Notes: generated by a model from the sequence alone, not told the origin. 64,000 nt of DNA from Pseudonocardiales bacterium (GCA_023252195.1 JAHEXI010000001.1:248001-312000); one strand, 5' to 3'. Counted from the stretch's first letter, positions 44,266 to 53,042 are shown. Numbers and translations are program-made.

Positions 44266-44463
44266 GCGGTCAACGGAATCGAATCGGCGTTGTGAGTTTG
44301 GGAACAACGTGACCAAGGCAGGACAAAGGTCTTGAGCAGCGGTTTCAGTACATCTCATGACCTGGACTTTTGTAATGGAGCCGGTGACGGGAATCGAACC
44401 CGCGTCTAGAGCTTGGGAACAACATGACTCGGGCAGCACAGAACCCTTGAGCAGCGGTTTCGG
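44266..44463 (-). repeat. Two degenerate tandem copies of an att/tRNA-Gly 3' segment
   Basis: An 83-base unit (44266-44348) recurs at 44381-44463 with roughly three quarters of positions the same, including GGGAACAAC, GGAATCGAA, and TTGAGCAGCGGTTTC. The second copy carries a good tRNA-Gly(CCC) 3' end; the first is more decayed. Such stacked tRNA-end copies are expected where integrative elements inserted repeatedly. Confidence 0.6.
44376..44420 (-). other. tRNA-Gly(CCC) 3'-end fragment, probable attachment-site scar
   Basis: On the minus strand: anticodon loop TTCCCAA, T arm CGGGTTCGATTCCCG, 3' acceptor CACCGGC, discriminator T and an encoded CCA (44376-44378). The 5' half of the tRNA is replaced by unrelated sequence, so it cannot be a working tRNA. 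This is how the far end of a tRNA-integrated element looks. The orientation implies the element lay at higher coordinates. Confidence 0.65.
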
Positions 44464-45361
44464 TGCGCCGTGACTAGCCGTGAAAGACCATCGGTACCTC
44501 CCATGCGGGGCACGTGGAGGGCACGGGCTTGGGCGGCGTTCTGTTCTATCGGTACGCCGACGGGGTGATTGCCGCGCCCGACTTTCCGCCGAGCTGCTCA
44601 CCCGCGTCGCTGAACTCGACGGTCATTCGTCAATTCGAGTCTGAGCTGTAGGACAGCAGGAACTCACAACGAGCTCGTCGTATCAAGTGCACGTGTAATA
44701 TCGGGCCTATCGTCCACAAGATCGCAGCAATGACTCCCAACGTGACCAAAAGGAATGTGGGCTGTTCGGTGTGATGGCTGGAGGTGAACAGGGTGGTGCA
44801 TCACGGGGTCTGCCGATGTCATGGCAGTGCGTCGTGGCCTTGTTTCGGTGTTCTGCCGATCTGCCGATGTTTCCCTGGTTGCAGGCTCGTTGCCCGCATC
44901 GTCTGGTTAGCCTGCCAAGGGTCCAGTGGCTCAAAGTGCGGGTAGGGCGTGCGTGTCGCGTTGGGCCGCAGTTCTTCGGTGCTCCGGTAACAGAAACCGG
45001 AGCGGCAGGGACTGGAGCACCGCCAGTACGGGTGGTGCGCCGGGTAGGTGGTGCAATCATGATCATGGTGGTGGGTGCCGGAGCGTGTGAGCGTGGGTCT
45101 GAGCCTGATGGCCTGAGAACAGGGTTTTGGCCGTGCCGCCTCGTGGGTTTTGCCTTGCCATGGTGCGTCGCTGCTGAGTTGTTCAGCAGTGCCGCTGCGT
45201 GGGCCAGAGGGTAGGGCCGGGCGGCTACCTCACTGTTGATCACTGTTGGTTTCCGGGTGTACGGTGCGCAGCCACAAGGTCATTTACCTTGCTGGGCTAT
45301 TTGCATATGAGGCTAGGGATGCTGATCTCATCCACCAGCTGAGTGATGCGAGAGGGGTGCT
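44464..45361. other. Gene-free gap
   Basis: Long frames on both strands (near 44771-45214) have no family features and poor composition and are not called. A hairpin GCTCCGGT / ACCGGAGC lies near 44981-45005. The last 100 bases are AT-richer and hold the promoter of the next regulator. Confidence 0.4.
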
Positions 45362-46231
45362 GTGGCATTGTCGGGGGTCATGGTGTCGGTGCCGAACATT
45401 CGAAGGCGCCGGCTAGGAGCGGCGCTGAGGCGGCTTCGCGAGGGCAGCGGCATGAGTCTGGAGGCGGTTGCCCAGGAGTTGGGCTGGTCGACCAGCAAGA
45501 TCAGTCGCATCGAACTAGCGAAGATCGCGGTCACCCCTGCGGATGTGCGTGCGCTGTTGGGTGTGCTCGATGCGTTGTCCGAGGAGGTAGAGATTCTGGT
45601 TAGTCTCGCTGGTGAGGACCGTCAACCGGGCTGGTGGCGCCAGTACGCTGAGGTGTTGCCACCGTGGTTTGAGGGCTACCTGTCCTTGGAGTCCGAAGCT
45701 GCGCGGTTGCTGGCGTATGAGTCGGAGGTCGTGCCCGGCCTGCTGCAGACCGAGGAGTACGCGGCGGAGATATTCCGGCACTCGTCCTACATGCAGCTAC
45801 CGGATGAAGCAGCCAGGGCAGCAGAGTTGCGCCGTACTCGGCAGGTCCGGCTCGGTGGCCCCGACCCGATATACCTGGATGTGGTGATCAACGAGGGCGC
45901 GCTTCGACGCGTGGTGGGTGGCCGAGACGTGATGTGCGCGCAGCTGACCCGTTTGATCGATGCCACCGAAGTGCCCAACGTGGCACTGCGGGTGTTGCCC
46001 TTTGCTGCCGGTGCCCATCCCGGCGTGGATGGCTCGTTCACCGTGCTGGAATTCTCCGATCCCAGCAACCCGCGGATTGTCTATCTGGACCGGATGACAG
46101 ACAGCGAGTACCTCGAGGGCCTCCGGGACGTTGCGGCGTATCGTCACGCCCACGAGCGACTACGGGCCTCCTCGCTGTCGGTGAGCGATTCCCGTGGAAT
46201 GATCAACAGCCTGCTGAGAGAGCTGAGATGA
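45362..46231 (+). CDS. Scr1-type HTH regulator (XRE + DUF5753), paralogue of 41219-42091
   Basis: GTG 45362 after GAGAGGGGT gives 289 aa. XRE (RRLREGSGMSLEAVAQELGW) and DUF5753 (YAEVLPPWFEGYLSLESEA, LLQTEEYAAEIF, RMTDSEYLEGLRDVAAY) follow the other copy almost residue for residue, but on the opposite strand. Its stop overlaps the ATG of a truncated DUF397 gene by 4 bases, so the module was once complete. Confidence 0.9.
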   Translation: MALSGVMVSVPNIRRRRLGAALRRLREGSGMSLEAVAQELGWSTSKISRIELAKIAVTPADVRALLGVLDALSEEVEILVSLAGEDRQPGWWRQYAEVLPPWFEGYLSLESEAARLLAYESEVVPGLLQTEEYAAEIFRHSSYMQLPDEAARAAELRRTRQVRLGGPDPIYLDVVINEGALRRVVGGRDVMCAQLTRLIDATEVPNVALRVLPFAAGAHPGVDGSFTVLEFSDPSNPRIVYLDRMTDSEYLEGLRDVAAYRHAHERLRASSLSVSDSRGMINSLLRELR

Positions 46232-46314
46232 TGAACAATGATGCCCTCGGCTCGGCAGGCACCATGATCACAACTATGTCGAACGCTGAAGCCGGGCACG
46301 CGCCACGACGCTAG
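46228..46314 (+). pseudogene. Truncated DUF397 partner
   Basis: The 28-codon frame starts MMNNDALGSAG, matching the MINNSAL start of the DUF397 gene at 40980-41222 and its ATGA overlap, then runs into unrelated sequence and stops. The WRRSSYSG core is missing. It ends just before the insertion sequence. Confidence 0.6.
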
Positions 46315-46322
46315 GTGACTGT

Positions 46323-47655
46323 AAGTAAATAACCAATCCGATAGAGTGTATTTTCAGTGATATGATGTGTATGGCGTGTCGACCTCATTGAGGTGATCAG
46401 CTTGTGAAATTATCAGCATTGTGAACCCCAAGGATGATGACGCCTTCCGTGCGATGCAGTCACGCCTGGCGGATCTGCTGCCCCGGTTGAATGAGCGGGA
46501 TCGTCGTGCGGCAATGGCGACCGAGGCGAAATCGTGGGGTCGCGGGGGAATCAGCGCTGTGCAACGGGCCACTGGCGCATCGCGGAGCACGATTCGGCGT
46601 GGCCTGGCCGACTTGGCCGGTGACGTTCCCGAAGGGTCAGGCCATCGGGTCCGAGCAGCCGGAGGCGGCCGAAAGAAAGCCGAGGAGATGGATTCGGGAC
46701 TGCTGGATGCGCTCGATACCTTGATTGAACCCGAGACGCGGGGAGACCCCGAATCACCGTTGCGGTGGACCACGAAATCGACGCGGAACCACGCCGCGGA
46801 GCTGACCAAGATGGGGCACGCCATCAGCCACTCAGTAGTCGCGGACATCCTTCATTCCCTCCAGTACAGCCTGCAGGGAACCCGCAAGACCCTCGAAGGG
46901 CACCAACACGCCGACCGCAACGCCCAGTTTCAGCACATCAACACGCTCGCCACGGAGTTCCTCGCCAGCGGCGACCCCGTGATCAGCGTTGACACAAAAA
47001 AGAAAGAGCTGGTAGGACGGTTCGCCCAATCCGGCAGGGAATGGCACCCGGAAGGCGAGCCAGTCTAGGTATCTACCTACGACTTCCCCAGCCAGGCTGA
47101 CGGCAAAGCAATACCCTACGGGGTCTACGACCTGACCGACAACAGCGCCTGGGTCTCGGTCGGCATCGACCACGACACGTCGGTATTCGCCGTAGCCACC
47201 ATCGAAAAATGGTGGAAACAGATCGGCAAAGAAAAATACCCCGACACTCACCGGATCCTCATCACCGCCGACGGCGGCGGATCCAACGGACACCGCCCCT
47301 GGCTCTGGAAATTCGAACTCTCCCGGCTAGCCAAGACAACAGGACTCCACATCACCGTCTGCCACTACCCACCCGGAACCAGCAAATGGAACAAAATCGA
47401 ACATCGGCTCTTTTCCAGAATCACCCACAACTGGCGCGGGAGGCCACTCGAAACCTACCAAACCATCATTAACCTCATCGCCAACACCACGACCACCACA
47501 GCACTAACCATTCGCTGCGAACTCGACCCCAACCTGTACCCCACCAAAATAAAACTCACCGACCGACAGAAGCAATCGATACCCCTCGTCCGACACGAGT
47601 TCCATGGCGATTGGAATTACACCATCGAGCCACGGCTTGAATAGGTTAATTCATT
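46323..47655 (+). mobile_element. ISAzo13-type insertion sequence
   Basis: A transposase gene of the ISAzo13 family is flanked by imperfect terminal repeats: AAGTAAATAACCAATCC at 46323-46339 and, inverted, at 47639-47655 (about 12 of 17 positions match). The transposase stop lies inside the right end. No clear target duplication was recognised, and the exact ends are provisional. Confidence 0.65.
46421..47644 (+). pseudogene. ISAzo13-family transposase interrupted by one stop codon
   Basis: From GTG 46421 the frame runs 215 codons to a TAG at 47066-47068, then continues open in the same frame to 47644, about 407 codons in all. It carries HTH (ISAVQRATGASRSTIRRGL), a first Asp in VISVDTKKKELVG, a second in ILITADGGGSNG and the Glu in SKWNKIEHRLFS. 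GVYDLTDNSAWVSVGIDHDT is typical of the family. One nonsense mutation (perhaps GAG to TAG) separates the first Asp from the rest. Confidence 0.8.
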
Positions 47656-47733
47656 CCAGCTCCTAGGTGCAGCGGCCCCGCTGCCACCGTTGTCTCACTT
47701 GTCGAAACACGGGGATGTCGCCAGCTGCGCTCG

Positions 47734-48201
47734 CTAAGTGGCCGAGCAGGTCGGTTGAATGGCCGGCTTGGTGGGCTCATCACCGGTGCTGCTATCAGCG
47801 CTGGCGCAGGCGTGGAGAGCGTCGGCCAGGGTGGCGTGGAAGTCGAAGGATGCTTTGAGCGCAACAATCTGCAGTTCTGGGATGGCGTGGGAATCCGGGT
47901 CGGCGATGACTGCTAGATGACCGCCACCACCGATGTGGTGTTTGAAACGGGCTTCGAGTAAAGTGTAGGGACCAGCCGAGTCCATAAACGTGACGGCGGA
48001 CAGGTCGATGACGAGGTGGACGTTGTCGTCGCACCGTGCTTCGGTGAGTGCACGTCTCACCAGCGATGTGGTGTTCCAATCGACCGCACCGGTGACGGTG
48101 CACACTGTCGTATCAGGCTGGGGCCGACTCAACGCCACGGTGATGACTGGCGTCGCAGGAGAGCACCGTGAGGTGTGCGGGGACCAGTCCGTATCGATCA
48201 T
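47734..48201 (-). CDS. STAS-domain anti-sigma factor antagonist
   Basis: The 155-aa protein has the STAS fold: TVCTVTGAVDWNTTSLVRRA, VHLVIDLSAVTFMDSAGPYT (with the phosphorylatable Ser in MDSAG) and LLEARFKHHIGGGGHLAVIA. The start has CAGGAG. Such proteins bind an anti-sigma kinase in partner-switching control of SigB/F-type sigma factors, a possible link to the sigma gene at 3237, though far away. Low-GC tail and location in accessory DNA. Confidence 0.8.
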   Translation of the reverse strand: MIDTDWSPHTSRCSPATPVITVALSRPQPDTTVCTVTGAVDWNTTSLVRRALTEARCDDNVHLVIDLSAVTFMDSAGPYTLLEARFKHHIGGGGHLAVIADPDSHAIPELQIVALKASFDFHATLADALHACASADSSTGDEPTKPAIQPTCSAT

Positions 48202-48290
48202 GGTCCAACTCCTGTCCCGCGGATGCGGTGGAGAGGAAAACGGTACACAGCCCCAAGCAGCACCATGACGCAGGGTGACGCCGCGCGTAT

Positions 48291-48352
48291 ATGCAATTTA
48301 CACTGCCACGTCTTCTACAGCAACATGCAATTTCGTTTGCGATGCAATTGCA
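48291..48352 (-). promoter_or_regulatory. Repeated ATGCAATT sites upstream of the STAS gene
   Basis: ATGCAATT occurs at 48291, 48325 and 48342, the last forming the palindrome TGCAATTGCA (48343-48352), also present at 42470. The stretch is AT-rich and lies 90-150 bases ahead of the STAS gene, fitting a regulator array. Confidence 0.4.
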
Positions 48353-48639
48353 CCCGGCGGAGGTGAACGGCCTCATAACCGGCTTAACGGGCATCCAGTA
48401 CTACGTTCCGTGACCATATGTAACGGTACGCAGCCGAAAAGCGATGACAGCGCTAGGCGCACGATTCCTACTTCTCGGCAGGTGAGACCTTGGTCACCCG
48501 CACTGTTCCGTTACTGCCAGCGAGCGCACCACACAGTCCCCCGATGTGCCTGACCCCGCCACCAAGGTTCGGCCGAGTCCGCCACGACGCCCCCCACTAC
48601 CTCGACACGCCCACCGGGCGGCTAACCGGACACTCCCCG

Positions 48640-48858
48640 ATGGACCAGCCCCAGCACCGGCCCCGCACCCTGTGCGTCCTCCTCGATGACCCTGCTGCTG
48701 CCGCGCTGTCCCTGCGCACCCACATGCACCCAGCTGACCTCCGGGAACTGCTCCTCATCCTCGCTACGGCGGCAGCAGACGTCCTCCGCGACCGGCAAAG
48801 CTCAGGACGGCCACCGCCACCAGATCCGTCTGCGCGCAGGCCCTCCATCATCGAGTGA
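48640..48858 (+). CDS. Small hypothetical protein
   Basis: From ATG 48640 the 72-aa product (MDQPQHRPRTLCVLLDDPAA) has a helical middle (ADLRELLLILATAAADVLRD) and a Pro-rich end. This type of short protein often accompanies Scr1-like loci, but no domain is recognised. An upstream GTG at 48490 would add 50 weak residues. Confidence 0.4.
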   Translation: MDQPQHRPRTLCVLLDDPAAAALSLRTHMHPADLRELLLILATAAADVLRDRQSSGRPPPPDPSARRPSIIE

Positions 48859-49144
48859 GCTCTCGCGAACGGATCGAGGGTTGCTAGCCTCCGGTGCTGG
48901 TGCTCTGCTGGGTTGGCATCGAAGAGGCTTACTTTGCGTAGCCTTAAATGATGAAGGCGCCGGGTTGAGCACGTGTTCGGTCTGGGCTCATAGATCCGGA
49001 GAAGCCCGCCGAGCTCCTCTCATTCGTCCAGTGGTGCCGCGCCGCGGCGGGACAGCCCCCGACCCCGCTGCGACGTGGCAACCGGATCCTGGCCTATGTC
49101 GATCATCCATCCGAATCCATCCGCCAGCGATCTGGCAGAACGTC

Positions 49145-49183
49145 GCGTCGAAGAGGCGGTCGAATCCACCGCCTCTTCGACGC
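49145..49183. terminator. Hairpin, 16-bp perfect stem
   Basis: GCGTCGAAGAGGCGGT (49145-49160) pairs with 49168-49183 around a 7-base loop. The strength and size are right for a terminator, but no gene ends directly before it. Confidence 0.6.
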
Positions 49184-49564
49184 GCATGCGAGTGGATTAC
49201 CGTTGAGCAGCCTGTTTTGACGATCGTCGTGTGTCGTCTGCCCCTGGATCGTGCTGGCCTGTGTCATCGTGTGACGACGGTCGTGCTGAATTTTCTGCTG
49301 ACGTGTCGGTCCACCCGCTGGGAGCCAGTGACATGTTCTGTGGGGCGGGGTGCATGTCGCGAGCGGCGAACACGATGCCCGTTGAGGTCCGTCTCGTGAC
49401 CTCGGATTTCGCTGTCGAACTGCTGGAGCACGTCGGCGAAACACAGCTTCTCGCCACCGTCCATCAGCTTCCAGTTACTCAAGGTGATCGACCAGACGGT
49501 CGAACAGTGAGGGAGGGAGGCGCGCCGTGGCGTCGCCTCGCCCGGAAATCGGGGGTTTCCGGGG

Positions 49565-49604
49565 CATCCATCGGCCACGGAGCTCCCTCCCTGGCCGATG
49601 GATG
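49565..49604. repeat. Hairpin with 13-bp arms
   Basis: CATCCATCGGCCA (49565-49577) pairs perfectly with 49592-49604, with a purine/pyrimidine-rich loop. It stands directly before the tandem repeat at 49630. Confidence 0.55.
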
Positions 49605-49629
49605 CGCAGCTCAGGGCAGGGAGGCAAGG

Positions 49630-49683
49630 CAGGGACCCAGACAGGGACCCAGACAGGGACCCAGACAGGGACCCAGACAGGGA
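49630..49683 (+). repeat. 12-bp tandem repeat, four and a half copies
   Basis: CAGGGACCCAGA is repeated perfectly at 49630, 49642, 49654 and 49666, followed by CAGGGA. The complement TGGGTCCCTG occurs at 49721-49730 and CCCTGCCTCCC pairs with the purine-rich lead-in, so the whole block (49600-49730) can fold on itself. Confidence 0.85.
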
Positions 49684-50099
49684 GAACTCCCTGCCTCCCT
49701 CCCCGCCTCCCTGAGTGGGTCCCTGTAACTTTCTGTGACTGTGAGCCAGCCGGAATGGTTCGTCGCGGAGCGCATCCGCTTAGCGCCGGACCCCGCTCCG
49801 TCACGATTTGACAGCGCCCGGGCACCTCGTCCTCAGAGCGCCGTAGAGGGGTCGGAGGGCAGCGCCGACCAAGGGGTCTACCCCCGCTACCGTGCAGGTC
49901 GCCACCCGTTACCCGGGGGGTCTACCGGGGTAGCGGGCCCCTCTACCGAGCCGGATCGGGGTAGAGCCTTCGTGTCAGGGGACCCCCGATTATTGCCAGC
50001 AGGCGAGCACCCCACCACGGACACGGGAGAGCAGAGCATTCGGTCACGACAGTGCAGTGCTGGCCACCAGGATTGCGGTCTGCGCCTCTTACCAGGTCA

Positions 50100-51001
50100 C
50101 CTCGTGGTACATGAGAGACGCTTGACTGAGGCGATCAACGCGATCCCCTCCACGGTCAGCCCCGCCGATCGCGACGCCGCAGAGGTTGAGTTGGCTCGTC
50201 ATGCCCGGTCGTTTAACTCCACGTCACTGCACCGGATCGGCCGGCATATCCTCGCGCACCTTGATCCAGATGGTCCGGAGCCCCGCGACGTGTCACAGCC
50301 GGCCCCGGCCGCGGGCGAATTGCGGTTGTGGGACCGCCACGACGGGCGCCTGGGCCTGGAGGGATACCTCGAACCTGAGCACCGTGCGGCGTTCCGGTCG
50401 TTGATCGACCAACTCGCCGCACCCCGACCTGCTACCGACGTCATCCCCGACGAGCGGACCGCTGCGCAGCGCAAACGCTGACGCTCTGCTGGAGGTCTGC
50501 GGGCTGGCCCGCGCCGCCCAACACTGCCCCACCACCGCCGGGGAACCCCCGCACTTGACTGTCACCATCGACTGGGACGCCCTACGCACCAGCCTGGGGG
50601 TCGCGACCCTGGACTACGGGACGCACATCAGCGCTTCGGAGGCCCGACGGTGGGCGTGTGACGCGAAAATCATCCCGGTCATCTTGGGTGGGAAATCCGA
50701 ACCCCTCGACGTCGGCCGGGCCATGCGGACCGTCCCGCTGTCCATCCGCCGTGCGCTTGTCGCGCGGGATCGCGGATGTGCGTTTCCGGGCTGCGATCGG
50801 CCACCGGGAATGTGTCAGGAACACCATTGTCGACGCTGGATCGATCATGGGGAAACCAGTGTCGAGAACTGCGTGCTGTTATGCGAAACGCACCACCGGC
50901 ACGTGCATCGAACTGGTTGGGAAATTCTCATCCACCACGGTGATGTCGAATTCATCCCACCCGCGATCATAGACCCGACCCGCACTCCACTCCGCTGCTG
51001 A
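50100..51001 (+). pseudogene. DUF222 / 13E12-type HNH endonuclease, truncated and frameshifted
   Basis: The DUF222 part (AINAIPSTVSPADRDAAEVE, LHRIGRHILAHLDPDGPEP) stops at 50479 because of one extra A. In the next frame it continues NADALLEVCGLARAAQH, then the HNH nuclease: RRALVARDRGCAFPGCDRPP, CQEHHCRRWIDHGETSVENC, LLCETHHRHVH. The first 100-150 residues of DUF222 are missing. These repeat-family genes are present in many actinobacterial genomes in several copies. Confidence 0.8.
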
Positions 51002-51043
51002 CATCGATTGTCCGATTTCGGTCAACCTGGCCCCCCCGGCCGG

Positions 51044-51689
51044 TCAAAGTGAGAAGCACTGGGCGGGGGAGACGCCGAGCTCGCGGCGGAAGGCTGCGCC
51101 GAAAGCGCTGGCGGTTCGGTACCCGACTCGGTGTGCCACGACGGTGACCGGGGTTCCGGATGCGAGTAGCTCCAGTGCGCTGCGGACCCGCAGCCGAGTT
51201 CGCCATCGGCCGAGTCCGCTGCCGGTCTCGGCCACGAACCGTCGGGACAGCGTGCGCTCGCTGGTGCCGACCAGCCGCGCCCACGCGGCGACGTCACGGT
51301 CGTCAGCGGGGTCGGCGGCCAGCGCATCGGCCACCTGACGAGCGCGATCGTCGGATGGCCAGGCGATCTCAACGGACGCGACCGGAGCCGGAGTGAGGAC
51401 GTCGAACAACACCGCCTCCGCCCGCCGCCGGGCGCTGGGCGTCAGCTCAGCCCTCCCGAGATGGCCCACGAGTGCGGTGAAATCAGGGCGGCCGCCAGTA
51501 CGGTCGGCCGACCCCAGCACACCGGGCAGCGTTCCGGGCGCAGGAGATCCCTCGCTGTGCCCAGACGAGCCGGTGGGTTGGATGCGCGTGTGTGTCGTAC
51601 CGGTGTCCGTGAGCGAGCGCGAATCGTCCCACCAGAACCGCGCCTAGCGGCGGCTCCAGCAGTCCCTCCGGATGACCGAAACGCGACAC
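51044..51689 (-). pseudogene. AraC-family regulator with internal deletion
   Basis: The N-terminal cupin start (ALAHGHRYDTHAHPTHRLVW) lies at 51530-51689. The C-terminal double HTH (DRDVAAWARLVGTSERTLSR, TPVTVVAHRVGYRTASAFGA) occupies 51044-51520 in a different frame. Most of the cupin domain is missing between them. A GTG at 51520 could produce a stand-alone DNA-binding half. Confidence 0.7.
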
Positions 51690-51744
51690 AGAATGGCAGC
51701 GTACGTGGTTCCGGTCATCCGCATACCCCGCCTACCGTGCGGGT

Positions 51745-52317
51745 ATGCCGATGAACGCGATCCATCGCCGGCTCTGCCGCTCGGACTACTGGGCCAAACT
51801 GGCGCACTCGCAGCTGCTGCCCTGGGCTCTTCGGGGCGTGCCACTTGACGGCGAGGTGCTGGAGATCGGGCCGGGTTACGGCGTGACGACGCGCTGGTTA
51901 GCCGAGCGAGCCGGACGGCTCACTGCGATCGAGATCGACCCCGAGCTCGTTGCCGAGCTGCGGGCCGAGTTCGCTGGCCGGGTTGAGGTCCGGCGTGGTG
52001 ACGGGGCCGCGCTGCCGTTCGCTGACGCGTCGTTCGACACGGTGGTGTGCTTCACCATGTTGCACCACGTACCGTCGGCGCAGCAGCAGGATCGGCTGTT
52101 CGCCGAGGCCGCCAGGGTGTTGCGACCGGGCGGGATGTTCGCCGGCTCCGACAGCCGGCTCAGTCTGCGGTTCCGGTTCGTGCACATCGGCGACAGGATG
52201 GTAGTCGTCGATCCGGACACGCTGCCCGATCGACTCCGCGTTGCCGGCCTTACCGACACCCGAGTTGAGCTAGGCAGCCGCTCACTGCGCTTCATCGCGA
52301 CCCGACCGCTGAGATAG
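51745..52317 (+). CDS. Class I SAM-dependent methyltransferase
   Basis: The 190-aa protein has the SAM motif I VLEIGPGYGVTTRWLAER, the acidic post-I strand LTAIEIDPELV, motif II RGDGAALPFADASFDTVVC and motif III RVLRPGGMFAGSD. The type resembles small-molecule methyltransferases next to AraC genes. Its substrate is not predictable. It starts 55 bases from the divergent AraC remnant that presumably regulated it. Confidence 0.88.
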   Translation: MPMNAIHRRLCRSDYWAKLAHSQLLPWALRGVPLDGEVLEIGPGYGVTTRWLAERAGRLTAIEIDPELVAELRAEFAGRVEVRRGDGAALPFADASFDTVVCFTMLHHVPSAQQQDRLFAEAARVLRPGGMFAGSDSRLSLRFRFVHIGDRMVVVDPDTLPDRLRVAGLTDTRVELGSRSLRFIATRPLR

Positions 52318-52353
52318 CCACCTCACCCAGGCCCTGTCAACAGCCTGTGCAGA

Positions 52354-52953
52354 TCAGCGGGGGTCTGGCGGTGGCGTCAGGGTGTGGTTGACGAGCTCTG
52401 CGGCGACGGCGTCTTCGTCGAGGTGCTCGGGCATCCGAAGCGCCACCAGGGTGTTGATCAGCATGCCGCGCGCGGCGAAGTCGCGGGTCTGCTCGGCGGA
52501 GGCGCCGGTGAGGGTGCGGACCAGGCGATAGATATCGATCATGCATCGGCGCATGGCCGGCCCGAGGGCCGGGTCGGCGGCGGCCATGAAGCCGTGCTGC
52601 ATGACGAGCAGCAGCTCGTGGTCGCGGGCCAGCTGCAGGTATGCACAACCCAACGCGGCCAACCGGTCGGGTACCTCGGCGCCAGGTGGCAGTCTCGCGG
52701 CAGCGGCTCGGAAGCAGTCCTGGATGCGCCACCCGGCATGCTGGTAGGTGGCGAGGAACAACGCCTGCTTCGATCCGAACAACCGCAGGACGTAGGGCTG
52801 GGAGACGCCAGCGATCCTGGCCACCTGGTCAGTGGTGGTGCCGGTGTAGCCGCCTTGTGCGAAGGCGGTCACCGCGGCCCGCAGCAGTTGCTGCTCGCGC
52901 TGCGCGGCGGTCATCCGGCGCCGCGGCACCGTCGCCACCGCCTCGTCAGCCAC
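52354..52953 (-). CDS. TetR-family regulator
   Basis: The 199-aa protein has a complete HTH (QLLRAAVTAFAQGGYTGTTT, QVARIAGVSQPYVLRLFGSK) and a TetR C-terminal domain ending MPEHLDEDAVAAELVNHTL. It is divergent from the DinB/SCP2 gene. The shared gap has a direct repeat that probably forms its operator. Confidence 0.9.
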   Translation of the reverse strand: MADEAVATVPRRRMTAAQREQQLLRAAVTAFAQGGYTGTTTDQVARIAGVSQPYVLRLFGSKQALFLATYQHAGWRIQDCFRAAAARLPPGAEVPDRLAALGCAYLQLARDHELLLVMQHGFMAAADPALGPAMRRCMIDIYRLVRTLTGASAEQTRDFAARGMLINTLVALRMPEHLDEDAVAAELVNHTLTPPPDPR

Positions 52954-52962
52954 CTTGACAGG

Positions 52963-53007
52963 TTATCAGTCGATTACTACCTTCCCAACATGGCTAGTTA
53001 TCAGTCG
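52963..53007. promoter_or_regulatory. Direct-repeat operator between TetR and DinB/SCP2 genes
   Basis: GTTATCAGTCG occurs at 52963-52973 and 52997-53007, on the same strand, 34 bases apart (about three helical turns), in the 89-base intergenic gap. Confidence 0.55.
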
Positions 53008-53042
53008 CTGCCTACTCGGGGGGGCCAGGTCAGGGAGTCGCC

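Larger units (their letters stand above)
48859..50099. other. Gene-free stretch with hairpins and repeats
   Basis: No supported gene. It holds the hairpins at 49145 and 49565, a 12-base tandem repeat at 49630, and a pyrimidine/purine mirror with repeated GGGTCTACC-type motifs at about 49840-49960. Frames here reflect the repeats rather than proteins. Confidence 0.45.

Noticed and set aside
44707-45243. Long frames on both strands in the gap before the 45362 regulator
   Set aside because: Neither has a domain, ribosome site or plausible codon use; both fade at the same place.
49630-49683. Possible CRISPR array
   Set aside because: The 12-base units are directly adjacent with no spacers and no cas genes are present.
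49231-49728. Frame with repeated GPRQ peptides
   Set aside because: It is a translation of the 12-bp tandem repeat; the upstream part has no protein-like features.
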